In this document: positions 8,742-19,900 of the stretch, one piece after another | Layout of the letters: the number at the start of each line of letters is the position of its first letter | How positions within the stretch are numbered: the stretch's first letter is position 1 | The notes under the pieces: generated by a model | What the model saw: the letters and a program-made list of their open reading frames with translations, nothing else | What the model was told of the DNA's origin: nothing | Database searches by the model: none | Program-made: the position numbers and the translations under genes | DNA from: Jeotgalicoccus marinus DSM 19772 | Lineage (GTDB): Bacteria > Bacillota > Bacilli > Staphylococcales > Salinicoccaceae | Assembly (NCBI RefSeq): GCF_000425825.1 | Contig: NZ_AUEE01000006.1 | Span: forward strand, 62,001 to 126,000 | Reading direction: 5' to 3' | DNA length: 64,000 bases

Positions 8742-11098
8742 ACAAATTCATACGGGGTAATACCCTCCATGCCAATCATTGGATCTACTAATTCTTTGTT
8801 GACGACTTCTTCCGTTAGATAGTCTGGCAAGGCTGTCGGTTGTAAAAAGGTTTTACAATACGTTCTTAGAAATTCCTCTAACATAGTATTTCTTTCTATT
8901 CCTACTCTATTAATTGCACTGTAAAAAGCATTAGGGTCCCCACATAAGACCAAGGACTCCTTCGCACGTGTAATACCTGTATATACAATGTTCTTCAACA
9001 ACATATGGTAATAACTAGAGACGATAGGCATAATGACAATAGGATATTCACTACCCTGTGCTTTGTGAATACTCGTACAGTAGGCATGTGAAAGCTCCAT
9101 CAAATCTTTTCTTTCATAGGAGATATGTCCAGTTTCAAATTCAACGACAATTTTGTCCTTGTCAGTTTCGCCGTCGGATTTTAAAAAGATGTTGGAAATT
9201 ATGCCAGAATCACCATTAAATACATTATCTTCTGTTCGATTAACAAGTTGAATGACCTTATCACCTTTACGAAATACTTTATCACCAAATTCTATTTCGG
9301 TTTTGTCGTCACCTTCAGGATTTAGAATACCTTGGAGTAGTTGATTAAGGGTATTAATGCCTGCAGGTCCTCTGTAAATCGGGGCAAGTACCTGAATATC
9401 TCTCATGTCATAACCCTTTTCAACAGCTCTTGTAGCGACCTTATCTACTACTTCTACAATTTGGTTCGCATTTGCAGGGAAAAACACCCTGTCTTTAAAC
9501 TTATCTGTGATATTCATAGGATTACCATTAGCAATATCGTATGCAAGACTAACGATAGACGAACCTTCGCCTTGACGGTAAACTGTGTCGAGAATTGTCG
9601 TATTTATAACATTAGACTTAATTAAATCTTTAAATACTCGACCAGGACCAACTGACGGTAATTGGTCACTGTCTCCTACAAAAACGAGTCTGGTATGTGG
9701 CATTACATTTTGCATCAACTGATAAAATAACCATGTATCGACCATGGACATTTCATCAATAATTATTAATTCTGCATCAATCTCATTATCTAAAATCTCG
9801 TCAGCTTCAGTATCTTGACCCCAGCCGATCATCCTGTGAATCGTCTTCGCTTCTATACCTGAAGTATCCGCCATCCGCTTCGCTGCACGACCTGTTGGTG
9901 CCGCAAGTTTAATAGGATATTCCCCATCTTCATATTCACTGAAATTTTTATAGTCATACATTTCCTTATACAGGGCGATAATCCCTTTAACTATTGTTGT
10001 TTTACCAGTACCCGGTCCCCCCGTAATTATCGAAACCTTTTCAGTGATTGAATTTAATATCGATGTTCGCTGTTTGTCACTATAATTTATATCGAATGAT
10101 TTTTCGATTTCTTTAATGGTATGTCTAGCTTCATCCACATCAATCTCATCGATTTTAAAATCCATAATATGAGAAAGCTTATTCGCTGCTTTATACTCAG
10201 AATGATAGATATTCGGCATAGTGACACGTTGATCTTTTAAGATTAGCTTCTTGTTTAAAGCTAAGGTCTCAAGCGCCACATCAATATCACTCTTGGTAAA
10301 GTAATTTTTTGATGTATTTAAGAGTGTTAGGGTTTTATCTTGTATTAAATCAACAGTCGTATAAGTGTGACCGACCGCATTGATTTCATCGCTAATCGTA
10401 TACATGACACCAGCAACCAAGCGCTCTGGATCATCCGCATTAATACCTGAATTCAATGCGATTTGGTCAGCCTTTTTAAAACCTATGCCAAAGATATCAC
10501 TGACGAGTTGATAAGGGTGATTTCTCAATATATTTAAAGTATCACTCTTATATGTATCAATAATTTTAGAACGCTTAGATGGTTCTATATTTAAATTAAT
10601 CATCAACAAATAAGCTTCATCTGATAGGTTAGACTGTCTAACAGTATCAGTTATCATCTGTCTTTTTTGTTTTGTTAAACCCTTAACCTTATTTAGAGCA
10701 TCGTCATCATTTGTAATGATACTAATGGCTTCTAAACCAAGCGTTTCAACAATTTTTTCTGCTGTTTTAGTTCCTACACCAGGAAACTTATCACTAGAGA
10801 AGTATTGAATCAGCCCTTCATTAGTATCTGGAATTTCCTTATGAAAACTATCTGCTGCGAATTGCTCACCAAATCTTTGGTGGCTTGTTACCTTACCAAC
10901 AAAACGGTAACTTTCACCTTCTTCAATTTCATGAAAGAATCCAGTGACTATACCATCATCACGGAACTTAGTATTTGTCTTTGTAATATTAACTTTCAAT
11001 ACATGAAACCGCGAATCTTCGCTCATGAAGATAACGCGGTCCACATCACCGATAATATAAAGTTCGTCATATATTGAAGTTTGTCCGTGATCAGCCAT
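8738..11098 (-). CDS. recD2: RecD-like DNA helicase RecD2 (YrrC)
   Basis: 786 residues, matching the RecD2 class, which has a long N-terminal extension and works without RecBC. Residues 80-210 hold helix-hairpin-helix repeats (FPGVGTKTAEKIV, GLTKQKRQMI, GIGFKKADQIAL). The SF1B helicase core has Walker A GGPGTGKTT, Walker B IIDEMSMVD, motif III GDSDQLPSVGPG and the UvrD-C-like TSIHKAQGSEYP. It is a 5'-3' helicase linked to replication and repair. The GGAG site lies 8 bases before the ATG, and the TPR gene ends 5 bases upstream. Confidence 0.95.
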   Translation of the reverse strand: MADHGQTSIYDELYIIGDVDRVIFMSEDSRFHVLKVNITKTNTKFRDDGIVTGFFHEIEEGESYRFVGKVTSHQRFGEQFAADSFHKEIPDTNEGLIQYFSSDKFPGVGTKTAEKIVETLGLEAISIITNDDDALNKVKGLTKQKRQMITDTVRQSNLSDEAYLLMINLNIEPSKRSKIIDTYKSDTLNILRNHPYQLVSDIFGIGFKKADQIALNSGINADDPERLVAGVMYTISDEINAVGHTYTTVDLIQDKTLTLLNTSKNYFTKSDIDVALETLALNKKLILKDQRVTMPNIYHSEYKAANKLSHIMDFKIDEIDVDEARHTIKEIEKSFDINYSDKQRTSILNSITEKVSIITGGPGTGKTTIVKGIIALYKEMYDYKNFSEYEDGEYPIKLAAPTGRAAKRMADTSGIEAKTIHRMIGWGQDTEADEILDNEIDAELIIIDEMSMVDTWLFYQLMQNVMPHTRLVFVGDSDQLPSVGPGRVFKDLIKSNVINTTILDTVYRQGEGSSIVSLAYDIANGNPMNITDKFKDRVFFPANANQIVEVVDKVATRAVEKGYDMRDIQVLAPIYRGPAGINTLNQLLQGILNPEGDDKTEIEFGDKVFRKGDKVIQLVNRTEDNVFNGDSGIISNIFLKSDGETDKDKIVVEFETGHISYERKDLMELSHAYCTSIHKAQGSEYPIVIMPIVSSYYHMLLKNIVYTGITRAKESLVLCGDPNAFYSAINRVGIERNTMLEEFLRTYCKTFLQPTALPDYLTEEVVNKELVDPMIGMEGITPYEFV

Positions 11099-11103
11099 AG
11101 AAT

Positions 11104-11747
11104 CTACTCCAACTCATTAAATTTTTTTAAGGCGTGATGACTTAGATGATGATCTGCTTGAATTTCAGTCGCCTTCTTAAAATGTTCAGTTGCCTTACTC
11201 TTATCCTCAGTTAGCATGTATATTGCAAGTCCTAGATTATATTCAGCATCTGCATGATCGATTTTTTCTGTCACTGACGATAATAGTTTAACCGCAGGTA
11301 CATATTGTTCGACTTGACACAATGCTAAACCATAGTTAAACAATAAATCTGTGTCATCTGGCATGCTTTGATATGCTTTTTCAAAAAATGGGATGCTCAT
11401 TTTAATTTCACCGGTATTGACGTGTGTGCGACCTAGCATGAAATTTAAATCTCCATCATCCATTTTACTACCATAAGCAGTTAAATAAACTGTTCTTGCT
11501 TCATTATAACGCTCAGCATCAAAATATAAATTACCAAGCGTATATAAGGCACTAAAACTATCTGGATTAATCACTAGTGCTTGTTGTAAAAAACGTTCTG
11601 CTTCTTCTATTTTACCTATAGTTGACAAAACAACGGCACCGTTTATATAGTGTGTGTCTTCTTTTGGAGATTCATCTATCGCTTTAAAAATTTCTTCTAA
11701 AGCTGCTTCATAGTCCCCTTTTTCAATGAGCGTCTTATATGCAAACA

Positions 11748-11748
<1 letters not shown>
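11104..11748 (-). CDS. Tetratricopeptide repeat protein (YrrB-like)
   Basis: 214 residues built of about five to six 34-residue TPR units; repeats such as INPDSFSALYTLGNLYFDAERYNEA and DHADAEYNLGLAIYMLTEDKSKATEHFKKA show the W/L-G-Y/A-P pattern. No signal peptide or membrane segment is visible, so it should be a cytosolic adaptor. Its start overlaps the mnmA stop as TAATG. The fixed position between mnmA and recD2 matches YrrB of Bacillus. The partner is unknown. Confidence 0.9.
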
Positions 11749-12875
<1,127 letters not shown>

Positions 12876-12880
12876 TTAGC

Positions 12881-14014
12881 TTAAATAAAGCCGTTTTCAT
12901 TTAAATTATTATATATTTTACTTAAAGCGCTCGAGACTGTTTTTATATCTGAGGGGGATAGTTGTTCTGAGAAACTAAAACGTAAAGAATGCTTGCTACG
13001 GTCTTTGTCGTACATGGCTGTAATAACATGTGAGGGGACGACTGTACCCGCATTACAAGCTGAGCCACCAGAGGCATATACACCTTTCATATCTAAGGCA
13101 GTTAACAAGTATTCCGATTCACTCCACGGGAAATATAAATTCAATATATGTCCTGTCTGATTAGAAATGTCTCCATTGATTTCAAATGGCACCTTATCAT
13201 CTTCTAGTGACTTAATGAATGAATCTTTTAATAGATTAAGTTGCTCTGTATTTCTCTCTCTATTTTCAGCTGCCTTTTCTACCGCTAAACTCATTGCATA
13301 AGCATATAAAGTATTTTCGGTACCCGCTCGACGTTCCCTTTCCTGGGAGCCACCAGTAATCATGCGTTTAATATGTGTATTGTTTTTCACATATAAGACA
13401 CCTATACCTTTAGGCGCATTTAATTTATGTCCACTTAAGGTGAGGAAGTCACAAGATAATGCCTTAACATCAATAGGTAGTTGCTTAAATGCTTGGACTG
13501 CATCAATGTGGAAAAGAGCATCAGTTTCATTCAAGACATTCGCGATCGCTTCAACAGGTTGAATCGTACCTGTTTCGTTGTTTACCATGATTATCGAGAC
13601 GAGCTTTGTTTCTGGTCTAAGTGCGGCCTTTAGCTCATCGACATCTATTAAACCTGTCTCGTTGACATTCAAATAAGTAATATCAACATTCTCTTTTATA
13701 TCATCAAAAGTTTCCTTAACAGAAGCATGTTCAACGTTCGTTGTAATAATATGAGGTTTTTCATAAAAACCACTAATCCCACGAATGACAAAATTATTTG
13801 CCTCCGTGGCACTCCCCGTAAAGACAATTTCGTCAGCTCTAGCATTTAGATGTTTGGCAACTCGTTGTCGTGATTGTTCATAAAAAGCTTTCGCTTCTTT
13901 ACCAATCCGATGAATACTTGATGGATTTCCAAACTTATCCGCATTATTTAGCATCTCTTGTAATATTGATTCATCAATTGGTGTTGTCGCTGCATAATCT
14001 ACATAAATTGACAT
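12881..14014 (-). CDS. Cysteine desulfurase (YrvO/NifS-like)
   Basis: 377 residues, PLP-dependent class V aminotransferase fold. The PLP-binding lysine is in LTLSGHKLNAPKGIG, and the persulfide-carrying cysteine is in SGGSACNAGTVVPSHV. The N-terminal MSIYVDYAATTP and the GSATEANNFVIRG segment bind the cofactor phosphate. Its place 29 bases upstream of mnmA points to tRNA 2-thiolation as its main task. It could also serve other sulfur acceptors. Confidence 0.94.
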   Translation of the reverse strand: MSIYVDYAATTPIDESILQEMLNNADKFGNPSSIHRIGKEAKAFYEQSRQRVAKHLNARADEIVFTGSATEANNFVIRGISGFYEKPHIITTNVEHASVKETFDDIKENVDITYLNVNETGLIDVDELKAALRPETKLVSIIMVNNETGTIQPVEAIANVLNETDALFHIDAVQAFKQLPIDVKALSCDFLTLSGHKLNAPKGIGVLYVKNNTHIKRMITGGSQERERRAGTENTLYAYAMSLAVEKAAENRERNTEQLNLLKDSFIKSLEDDKVPFEINGDISNQTGHILNLYFPWSESEYLLTALDMKGVYASGGSACNAGTVVPSHVITAMYDKDRSKHSLRFSFSEQLSPSDIKTVSSALSKIYNNLNENGFI

Positions 14015-14136
14015 ACTATCCCTCTTATCTCATACATAATTCTTATAGATTTTATCATGTTCGAGCAGATATTTATACTTTTCTGTTTGGATATAAGAAA
14101 ATGTAATAAATAATATAAATTCATGGAGGTTCACAA

Positions 14137-15138
14137 ATGTCGAAAAACATTAATATATCTGTATTAAATTTAGTTCCTGTAAGAGAAGGTTCTAATGCTA
14201 CAGGTGCTTTTGAAGATATGATTACTTTGGCTAAACATGTGGATAAAACAGCCTATCAAAGATACTGGATTTCAGAACATCATAATATGAGATCTCTTGC
14301 ATCCAGTGCGACTAGACAACTCATCCAACATATCTTACAAAATACTGATGAGATTAGAGTAGGATCTGGAGGGGTCATGCTACCTAACCACTCTCCTTAT
14401 ATTGTTGCAGAGGAGTTCGGTACACTCCATGCAATTTTTGGTGATCGTTTAGACTTAGGGCTTGGTCGTGCACCAGGTACAGATATGTTAACTGCTAATG
14501 CAATTAGACGCAGTAATCACGAAGGTGTATTTTCATTTAAAGATGAAATAGAAGAGCTCCGTCGTTACCTAGCGGATAACGGGGCTGCCTTAGTTGCATA
14601 TCCAGGTGAAGGATCAAACGTCCCCTTATATGTATTGGGCTCTTCAACAGACTCTGCCCACATTGCGGCGAAACTCGGCTTACCTTATGCCTTTGCTTCA
14701 CACTTTGCACCTGCTCAGATGAATGAAGCCTTTATTATATATGAAAATAATTTTGTGCCGAGTGCCCAACTCGACAAACCGTATAAAATGGCATCAGTTA
14801 ATGCTATTTTAGCTGAAACGACGTCTCAAGCAGAGCATCTAGCAACGACACATTACCAAACTATTATTGGACTAATTAGAAATAAAAGAGAACAACTTCA
14901 ACCACCTGTTGATTCCATGGAAGGATTATGGACACCAATGGAAGAAAATACGATTAAGCAGCAGTTCCCAATTCAGTTCTTAGGTGACAAGGCGGACGCG
15001 ATGGCGAGTTTAGAAAAATTCCAAGAGAAATATAATGTAGATGAGTTGATTGTTGCTTCGTATATTTATGATATGGATGCATTATTAAAATCCTACGACC
15101 TGTTTGCTGAGGTTGCAAGCGAATATAACAAACTTTAA
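14137..15138 (+). CDS. LLM-class flavin-dependent oxidoreductase (luciferase-like)
   Basis: 333 residues. The bacterial luciferase-type TIM barrel is clear: an N-terminal NISVLNLVPVREGSNATGAF, WISEHHNM, RVGSGGVMLPNHSPYIVAEEFGTLHAIFGDRLDLGLGRAPG and VLGSSTDSAHIAAKLGLPYAFASHF. Members of this MsnO8 subfamily use reduced flavin and oxygen; the substrate is not known. GGAGG lies 8 bases before the ATG. It is divergent from the cysteine desulfurase and convergent with thrB. Confidence 0.93.
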   Translation: MSKNINISVLNLVPVREGSNATGAFEDMITLAKHVDKTAYQRYWISEHHNMRSLASSATRQLIQHILQNTDEIRVGSGGVMLPNHSPYIVAEEFGTLHAIFGDRLDLGLGRAPGTDMLTANAIRRSNHEGVFSFKDEIEELRRYLADNGAALVAYPGEGSNVPLYVLGSSTDSAHIAAKLGLPYAFASHFAPAQMNEAFIIYENNFVPSAQLDKPYKMASVNAILAETTSQAEHLATTHYQTIIGLIRNKREQLQPPVDSMEGLWTPMEENTIKQQFPIQFLGDKADAMASLEKFQEKYNVDELIVASYIYDMDALLKSYDLFAEVASEYNKL

Positions 15139-15148
15139 TAAAAGACAA

Positions 15149-15188
15149 ATGTGCACCTGATTTTAAGTCAGGTGCACATTTTTTATTT
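15149..15188 (+). terminator. Terminator after the LLM oxidoreductase
   Basis: A perfect 12-bp stem (ATGTGCACCTGA at 15149-15160 with 15168-15179), 7-base loop, followed by TTTTTATTT. The hairpin could also act on the convergent thrB transcript, but the T run is on the plus strand. Confidence 0.88.
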
Positions 15189-16052
15189 CTGATAGACATT
15201 CACAATTCTATGCTCACAGGAGTGAATAGTTTGTAGGTGTTTTAAAACAGCCCTTGTATCATTTTCTTCAACTAATGTTAGAACTGTCGGCCCTGCGCCA
15301 CTGATTACTGTGGCTAAGGCACCATTTTTGAGTGCCATTTCCTTAATTTCTTCAAATTCCTGAATTAATGGTTGTCTATAGGGTTCATGAAAGCTATCTT
15401 TCATCATTAAATGACCCATTAACTGATAATCTTGGTTTTGTAGTGCGAGAATCATCACATTGGCAAGGGCATTTTGCGCCACTGCCTCTACTCTTGTATA
15501 GGCATTTGGTAATACTTCTCTAGCCTCAATAGTATTAATCTCATAATCCGGCACACTAATAATTATTCCAAGTTCCCCAATATCGATATGATAATAATAC
15601 AATTCATTATTTAAGTAGTAGCCCACAAAAGCACCGCCCGTTATACATGGGCCCACATTATCTGGGTGTCCCTCTATCTGACAGCCGATTAGTACTTTTT
15701 CGTGGTCACTTAAATTTAAGTCTAAATAATGATTTGCAATTTCTATTCCTGCAACTATTGCACTAGAAGAAGATCCTAAGCCATGTGAAAGTGGAATATC
15801 ACTATCCATAATCATATGGATTGGTGGCAATGTTCGCTTATAATCTTTCGCTATTTTTAATGCAGTTTCAAAGACTAGATTGGTCTCATCAGATGGCAAT
15901 ACTTCTAGTTCTTTAGATTTAAATTCCACTTTAAACGCATCTGCTAAAGTGGTTTCAATAGTTAAAAACAGATCAACTGCAACACCGATTGAGTCAAAGC
16001 CGAGTCCTAAGTTAGCACTTGATGCGGGTACTTTGAATGATAACTCGCTCAT
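15183..16052 (-). CDS. thrB: Homoserine kinase
   Basis: 289 residues, GHMP kinase family. The ATP-binding motif PLSHGLGSSSSAIVAG is present, with FKVPASSANLGLGFDSIGVA at the N-terminus and the C-terminal GHLMMKDSFHEPYRQPLIQEF and ISGAGPTVLTL. It phosphorylates homoserine for threonine synthase. Its start is two bases after the thrC stop, so hom-thrC-thrB is one operon. Confidence 0.96.
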   Translation of the reverse strand: MSELSFKVPASSANLGLGFDSIGVAVDLFLTIETTLADAFKVEFKSKELEVLPSDETNLVFETALKIAKDYKRTLPPIHMIMDSDIPLSHGLGSSSSAIVAGIEIANHYLDLNLSDHEKVLIGCQIEGHPDNVGPCITGGAFVGYYLNNELYYYHIDIGELGIIISVPDYEINTIEAREVLPNAYTRVEAVAQNALANVMILALQNQDYQLMGHLMMKDSFHEPYRQPLIQEFEEIKEMALKNGALATVISGAGPTVLTLVEENDTRAVLKHLQTIHSCEHRIVNVYQK

Positions 16053-16053
16053 A

Positions 16054-17115
16054 TTATTGACCTAAACTCTCAATATAATCAACAATCGCTTGTTCATCTA
16101 ATGGTAGTTTCTTCGGTTTTTCCATAGCTGTATCAATCGCTGTATCTGGGTCTTTAAGTCCGTTTCCTGTAAGTACAGTAACGACTGTTGTGCCTTTTTC
16201 AATTGACCCGTTATTCACTGATTTTATGACACCTGCAAGAGAAGCTGCGGACCCTGGTTCACAAAAGACACCTTCAGTTTGTGCAACTAATTTATAAGCG
16301 GATAAAATTTCATCATCTGTTACAGCATCAATTTTACCTTTTGATTCATCTCTCGCTTTTTCAGCCTTAGTCCAGGAAGCTGGATTACCGATACGAATCG
16401 CTGTACCAATTGTTTCTGGATTTTCAATAACTTTCCCTTTAACAATTGCAGCTGACCCTTCTGCTTCAAAGCCAAACATCTTTGGTAAACCAGATTGTTT
16501 TTGTTCATGGTATTCTTTAAATCCTTTCCAATAAGCAGCAATATTAGCTGCATTACCGACCGGAATTGCTAAATAATCTGGTGCTTTCCCTAATTCATCA
16601 ACCACTTCAAAAGCTGCAGTCTTTTGACATTCAATACGGTATGGATTCAAGGAGTTTACTAATTCTACACCCTCATTTTTCAGAGCGATCTTACGCACAA
16701 TTTTTAAGGCGTCGTCGAAATTACCATCAATAGATACCGTTTTCGCACCAGCCATCATCGCTTGTGATATTTTCCCTGCTGCTACCTTACCTTCAGGTAA
16801 CACAACAATTGCATTAAGTCCTGCCCGAGCTGCATAGGCTGCAGCTGAAGCTGAAGTATTTCCTGTAGACGCACAGATTACAGTGTGTGCACCCTCTTCT
16901 TTAGCTTTTGCAACTGCAAGTACCATACCTCTATCTTTAAATGATCCTGTAGGATTCAAACCTTCGAATTTAGCATATAAATCGATGCCTAAAGTATCGG
17001 AAATTTTTTCTAATTTTACTAAAGGCGTGTTACCTTCAAATAAAGTGAGTTGAGGTGTCTGTTCTGTAATTGGTAAATATGCTCCGAACGCTTTAATTAG
17101 CCCTTGCCATGCCAT
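16054..17115 (-). CDS. thrC: Threonine synthase
   Basis: 353 residues, the short class found in Bacillales. The PLP lysine is in [17 protein letters not shown], followed by [20 protein letters not shown] and the C-terminal [15 protein letters not shown]. It converts phosphohomoserine to threonine. The start ATG overlaps the hom stop as TAATG, so translation is coupled. Confidence 0.97.
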   Translation of the reverse strand: MAWQGLIKAFGAYLPITEQTPQLTLFEGNTPLVKLEKISDTLGIDLYAKFEGLNPTGSFKDRGMVLAVAKAKEEGAHTVICASTGNTSASAAAYAARAGLNAIVVLPEGKVAAGKISQAMMAGAKTVSIDGNFDDALKIVRKIALKNEGVELVNSLNPYRIECQKTAAFEVVDELGKAPDYLAIPVGNAANIAAYWKGFKEYHEQKQSGLPKMFGFEAEGSAAIVKGKVIENPETIGTAIRIGNPASWTKAEKARDESKGKIDAVTDDEILSAYKLVAQTEGVFCEPGSAASLAGVIKSVNNGSIEKGTTVVTVLTGNGLKDPDTAIDTAMEKPKKLPLDEQAIVDYIESLGQ

Positions 17116-18326
17116 TATAAATCAGCCCCTAATATTTGGTATGAAACTTCTGACGTTAGCTTATTTGTAAATGTTTTATACGATGATTCATTAGCATCTT
17201 TTATAATACAAATAGCGTTTTCATCATCTAAAACTTCATATGAAATGTTCTCACTATCTAAGACACTTTTAACCATCTTAATTTCTTCACTAAAACGAAT
17301 ATAATAATCTGCTTCAACTATACCATTATTAATTGCAGCAGTCTTTGTCGGTAAAGTTAGTTGATTCACATCGATATTAAAGACGTTAATCATATCACTT
17401 AAAACTGCTGAGGCCGTCTCTAAACTTCCTGCCCCAGGTCCATAAAACATTGCTTCTCCGATGCCATTACCTGTAATATACACTGCATTTTTTTCATTTT
17501 TAACACTGCTCAGTTGATGGTTATTTGATATCAGTATTGGTGAAACAGATAAGTGATAATCCTCATTTACCGCTTCAGCTACCCCAAGTAACTTTATGGT
17601 AAAGCCATTAGATTTAGCGATGTTAACATCCTTAATCTCCACACCAGATATACCAGACATAGTGACTTGATTGAAGTCAAATTTCTTATGAAAGGCAAGT
17701 CTTGCTAACAATAAGATTTTTCTTCCAGCATCTATTCCGTCAACATCAGCTGTAGGATCTGCTTCTGCGTATCCAATATTTTGAGCTGTAGAAAGGGCTA
17801 ATTCATAATCCCAACCCTCGTCACTCATCTTAGTTAACATATAGTTTGTCGTACCGTTCAAAATACCCATCACTTTATTAACTTTGTTACTGTTTAAACT
17901 ATATTTCATACTATTGATAATTGGAATACCACCAGCTACTGCTGCTTCATAAAGAATCTTAGTATTCGCTTCTATTGCTTTTTCCTCTAGTTCATCTATG
18001 TGTATTGCTAACATATCCTTATTCGCAGTGACGACAGGTATGCCTAATCCTAAAATCTGTAGTAAAAGGTCTTTAGTATCATTGATACCACCCATCACTT
18101 CAACGACTAAATCAATGTTATCTAAATTAATTTCTTCAATATTATCGGTCACATGCATGTCTGATACATCTACGTCTCTTACTTTTTTTGTATCTGACAC
18201 TAAAATATGTGTAATGGTAAAGGTAAGACCTGTTGTTTCTTTAATCAAGTCTTCATTTTCTCTGAATAATTTGATAACACCACTACCAACGGTGCCCATT
18301 CCGAGTAAGGCAATTTTCTTTTCCAT
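17115..18326 (-). CDS. hom: Homoserine dehydrogenase
   Basis: 403 residues from the ATG at 18326, which has GGAGGT 5 bases upstream; the frame extends to 18386 but crosses the promoter. The N-terminal Rossmann motif [13 protein letters not shown] binds NAD(P), and [39 protein letters not shown] form the catalytic domain. The C-terminal portion from about residue 330 looks like an ACT domain, usual for feedback control by threonine. It is the first gene of hom-thrC-thrB. Confidence 0.96.
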   Translation of the reverse strand: MEKKIALLGMGTVGSGVIKLFRENEDLIKETTGLTFTITHILVSDTKKVRDVDVSDMHVTDNIEEINLDNIDLVVEVMGGINDTKDLLLQILGLGIPVVTANKDMLAIHIDELEEKAIEANTKILYEAAVAGGIPIINSMKYSLNSNKVNKVMGILNGTTNYMLTKMSDEGWDYELALSTAQNIGYAEADPTADVDGIDAGRKILLLARLAFHKKFDFNQVTMSGISGVEIKDVNIAKSNGFTIKLLGVAEAVNEDYHLSVSPILISNNHQLSSVKNEKNAVYITGNGIGEAMFYGPGAGSLETASAVLSDMINVFNIDVNQLTLPTKTAAINNGIVEADYYIRFSEEIKMVKSVLDSENISYEVLDDENAICIIKDANESSYKTFTNKLTSEVSYQILGADL

Positions 18327-18357
18327 AGTGACCTCCAATAATCTGTTATAGATTCTC

Positions 18358-18386
18358 ATATTAGATGCGTTTTGAAAAAATTTCAA
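18358..18386 (-). promoter_or_regulatory. Promoter of the hom-thrC-thrB operon
   Basis: TTGAAA (18386-18381), 17-base spacer, TAATAT (18363-18358) on the minus strand. The -35 box is half of a 15-base palindrome TTGAAA-AAA-TTTCAA at 18372-18386, which could be an operator, though it may be chance in AT-rich sequence. Confidence 0.65.
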
Positions 18387-18472
18387 GACATTATTCAGAA
18401 AACTCTACACTTTTCTAAACTTTTCTTGTAATATAATAAACTAATCAAAATATATAAAAAAAGGTGTTAATT

Positions 18473-19825
18473 ATGAAAGTAGCTAAATTCGGTGGAAGTT
18501 CCTTATCAAATGCAAGTCAAATTAAAAAAGTTGCAGCAATCGTTAAAGAAGATCGTGACATTAAAACCATAGTTGTTAGTGCGCCTGGTAAACGTTTTGA
18601 TGATGACGTTAAAGTCACAGATCTACTTATTGCGCTTTATACAAATAAAGTCGCAAATATGGATACTTCTAAGATAATAGATGAAATCATGGATCGCTAT
18701 CGTTCAATCGCTGAAGAACTTTCTTTAGAGACAAAAATAGTCGAAAGTTTTGAGGCCATCTTAAATGACCGTTTAAACAATATAGAGGAACAAGCATATT
18801 TACTCGATGCGCTTAAATCATCTGGTGAAGATTTCAATGCTCAATTAATTAGTACATACCTCAATACGCTCGGCTTATCGAGTAAGTACGTCTCTCCAAA
18901 AGAAGCGGGTATTATCGTTTCAAATACACCTGCTAACGCACGCTTACTCCAATCATCTTATGATGAAATAAAAAAACTTAAAGACTATGAAGAAGATGTC
19001 TTAGTTATTCCAGGATTCTTTGGCTATTCAGAAGATGATGACATCATCACTTTTGCGAGAGGTGGATCAGATATAACTGGTGCGATCATTGCCCGAGGAC
19101 TATCTGCAGATATTTATGAGAACTATACGGATGAGTCTTATATTTTTGCAGCACACCCAGGTATTATAGATAATCCTTATAAGATTAAAGAAATCACCTA
19201 TAAAGAAATGCGAGAATTAGCCTATGCAGGTTTTGGTATCTTCCATGATGAAGCGCTTGAACCACTCTATCAGGAAAAAATCCCTGTCATGATTAGAAAT
19301 ACAAATGATCCAACTGTTGAAGGAACAAAAATTGTTGCCGAAAGAGCTTTAGATCCAAAAGTTCCGGTAATCGGCTTTTCATGTGATGAAGGTTTTATTT
19401 CCATAAACTTACACAAGTATCTTTTAAACAAGGAAGTCGGATTTACAAAGCGGATTTTACAAATACTTGAAGATTACAACATATCTTATGAGCATATGCC
19501 TTCAGGAATTGATGATATTTCAATCATCATACGTTCCAATCAATTTGAAGGCAACGACAATTTAGAACGTGTCATTGAAGATATCGACACACAACTAGAG
19601 CCTGAATGGATTGAAGTCGAAGATAATCTTAGTCTCTTATTCATTGTCGGACTTGGTATGGCTCGGCAGGTCGGAACCGTTCAGCGAGTGACTACCGCAC
19701 TTGCTGACAGCAATATAAATATTCGTATGATGAATCAAGGTTCGACTGAATATAGTATGATGTTTGCCATACAGTCACAGGATCATGTCCCTGCGATTAA
19801 AGCATTATTCAATCAGTTTTTCTAA
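18473..19825 (+). CDS. Aspartate kinase
   Basis: 450 residues. The N-terminal KFGGSSLSNASQIKK and the VVSAPGKR, FARGGSDITGAIIARGL segments define the aspartokinase family; two ACT domains follow from about residue 300 (VISFSCDEGFISINL-like and the second LFIVGLGMARQVG). It makes aspartyl phosphate, the first step toward lysine, methionine and threonine. The ATG at 18473 has AAGGTG 6 bases away. The gene is divergent from hom, so the two could share regulation. Bacillus YclM is the nearest comparison. Confidence 0.93.
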   Translation: MKVAKFGGSSLSNASQIKKVAAIVKEDRDIKTIVVSAPGKRFDDDVKVTDLLIALYTNKVANMDTSKIIDEIMDRYRSIAEELSLETKIVESFEAILNDRLNNIEEQAYLLDALKSSGEDFNAQLISTYLNTLGLSSKYVSPKEAGIIVSNTPANARLLQSSYDEIKKLKDYEEDVLVIPGFFGYSEDDDIITFARGGSDITGAIIARGLSADIYENYTDESYIFAAHPGIIDNPYKIKEITYKEMRELAYAGFGIFHDEALEPLYQEKIPVMIRNTNDPTVEGTKIVAERALDPKVPVIGFSCDEGFISINLHKYLLNKEVGFTKRILQILEDYNISYEHMPSGIDDISIIIRSNQFEGNDNLERVIEDIDTQLEPEWIEVEDNLSLLFIVGLGMARQVGTVQRVTTALADSNINIRMMNQGSTEYSMMFAIQSQDHVPAIKALFNQFF

Positions 19826-19835
19826 GTCCTATACT

Positions 19836-19864
19836 TTAACTATTACTTTAGTTTATTCTATAAT
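19836..19864 (+). promoter_or_regulatory. Probable promoter of the AarF/UbiB gene
   Basis: TTAACT (19836-19841), 17-base spacer, TATAAT (19859-19864). It lies between the aspartokinase stop and the AarF start, so the latter can be transcribed on its own. Confidence 0.55.
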
Positions 19865-19900
19865 AGACTTAAGCGTTTTTTCATATAGGAGTGATGGTTT

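Noticed and set aside
14954-15199. 81-residue minus-strand frame at the end of the LLM gene
   Set aside because: It runs through the terminator between the convergent genes and has no similarity or ribosome site.
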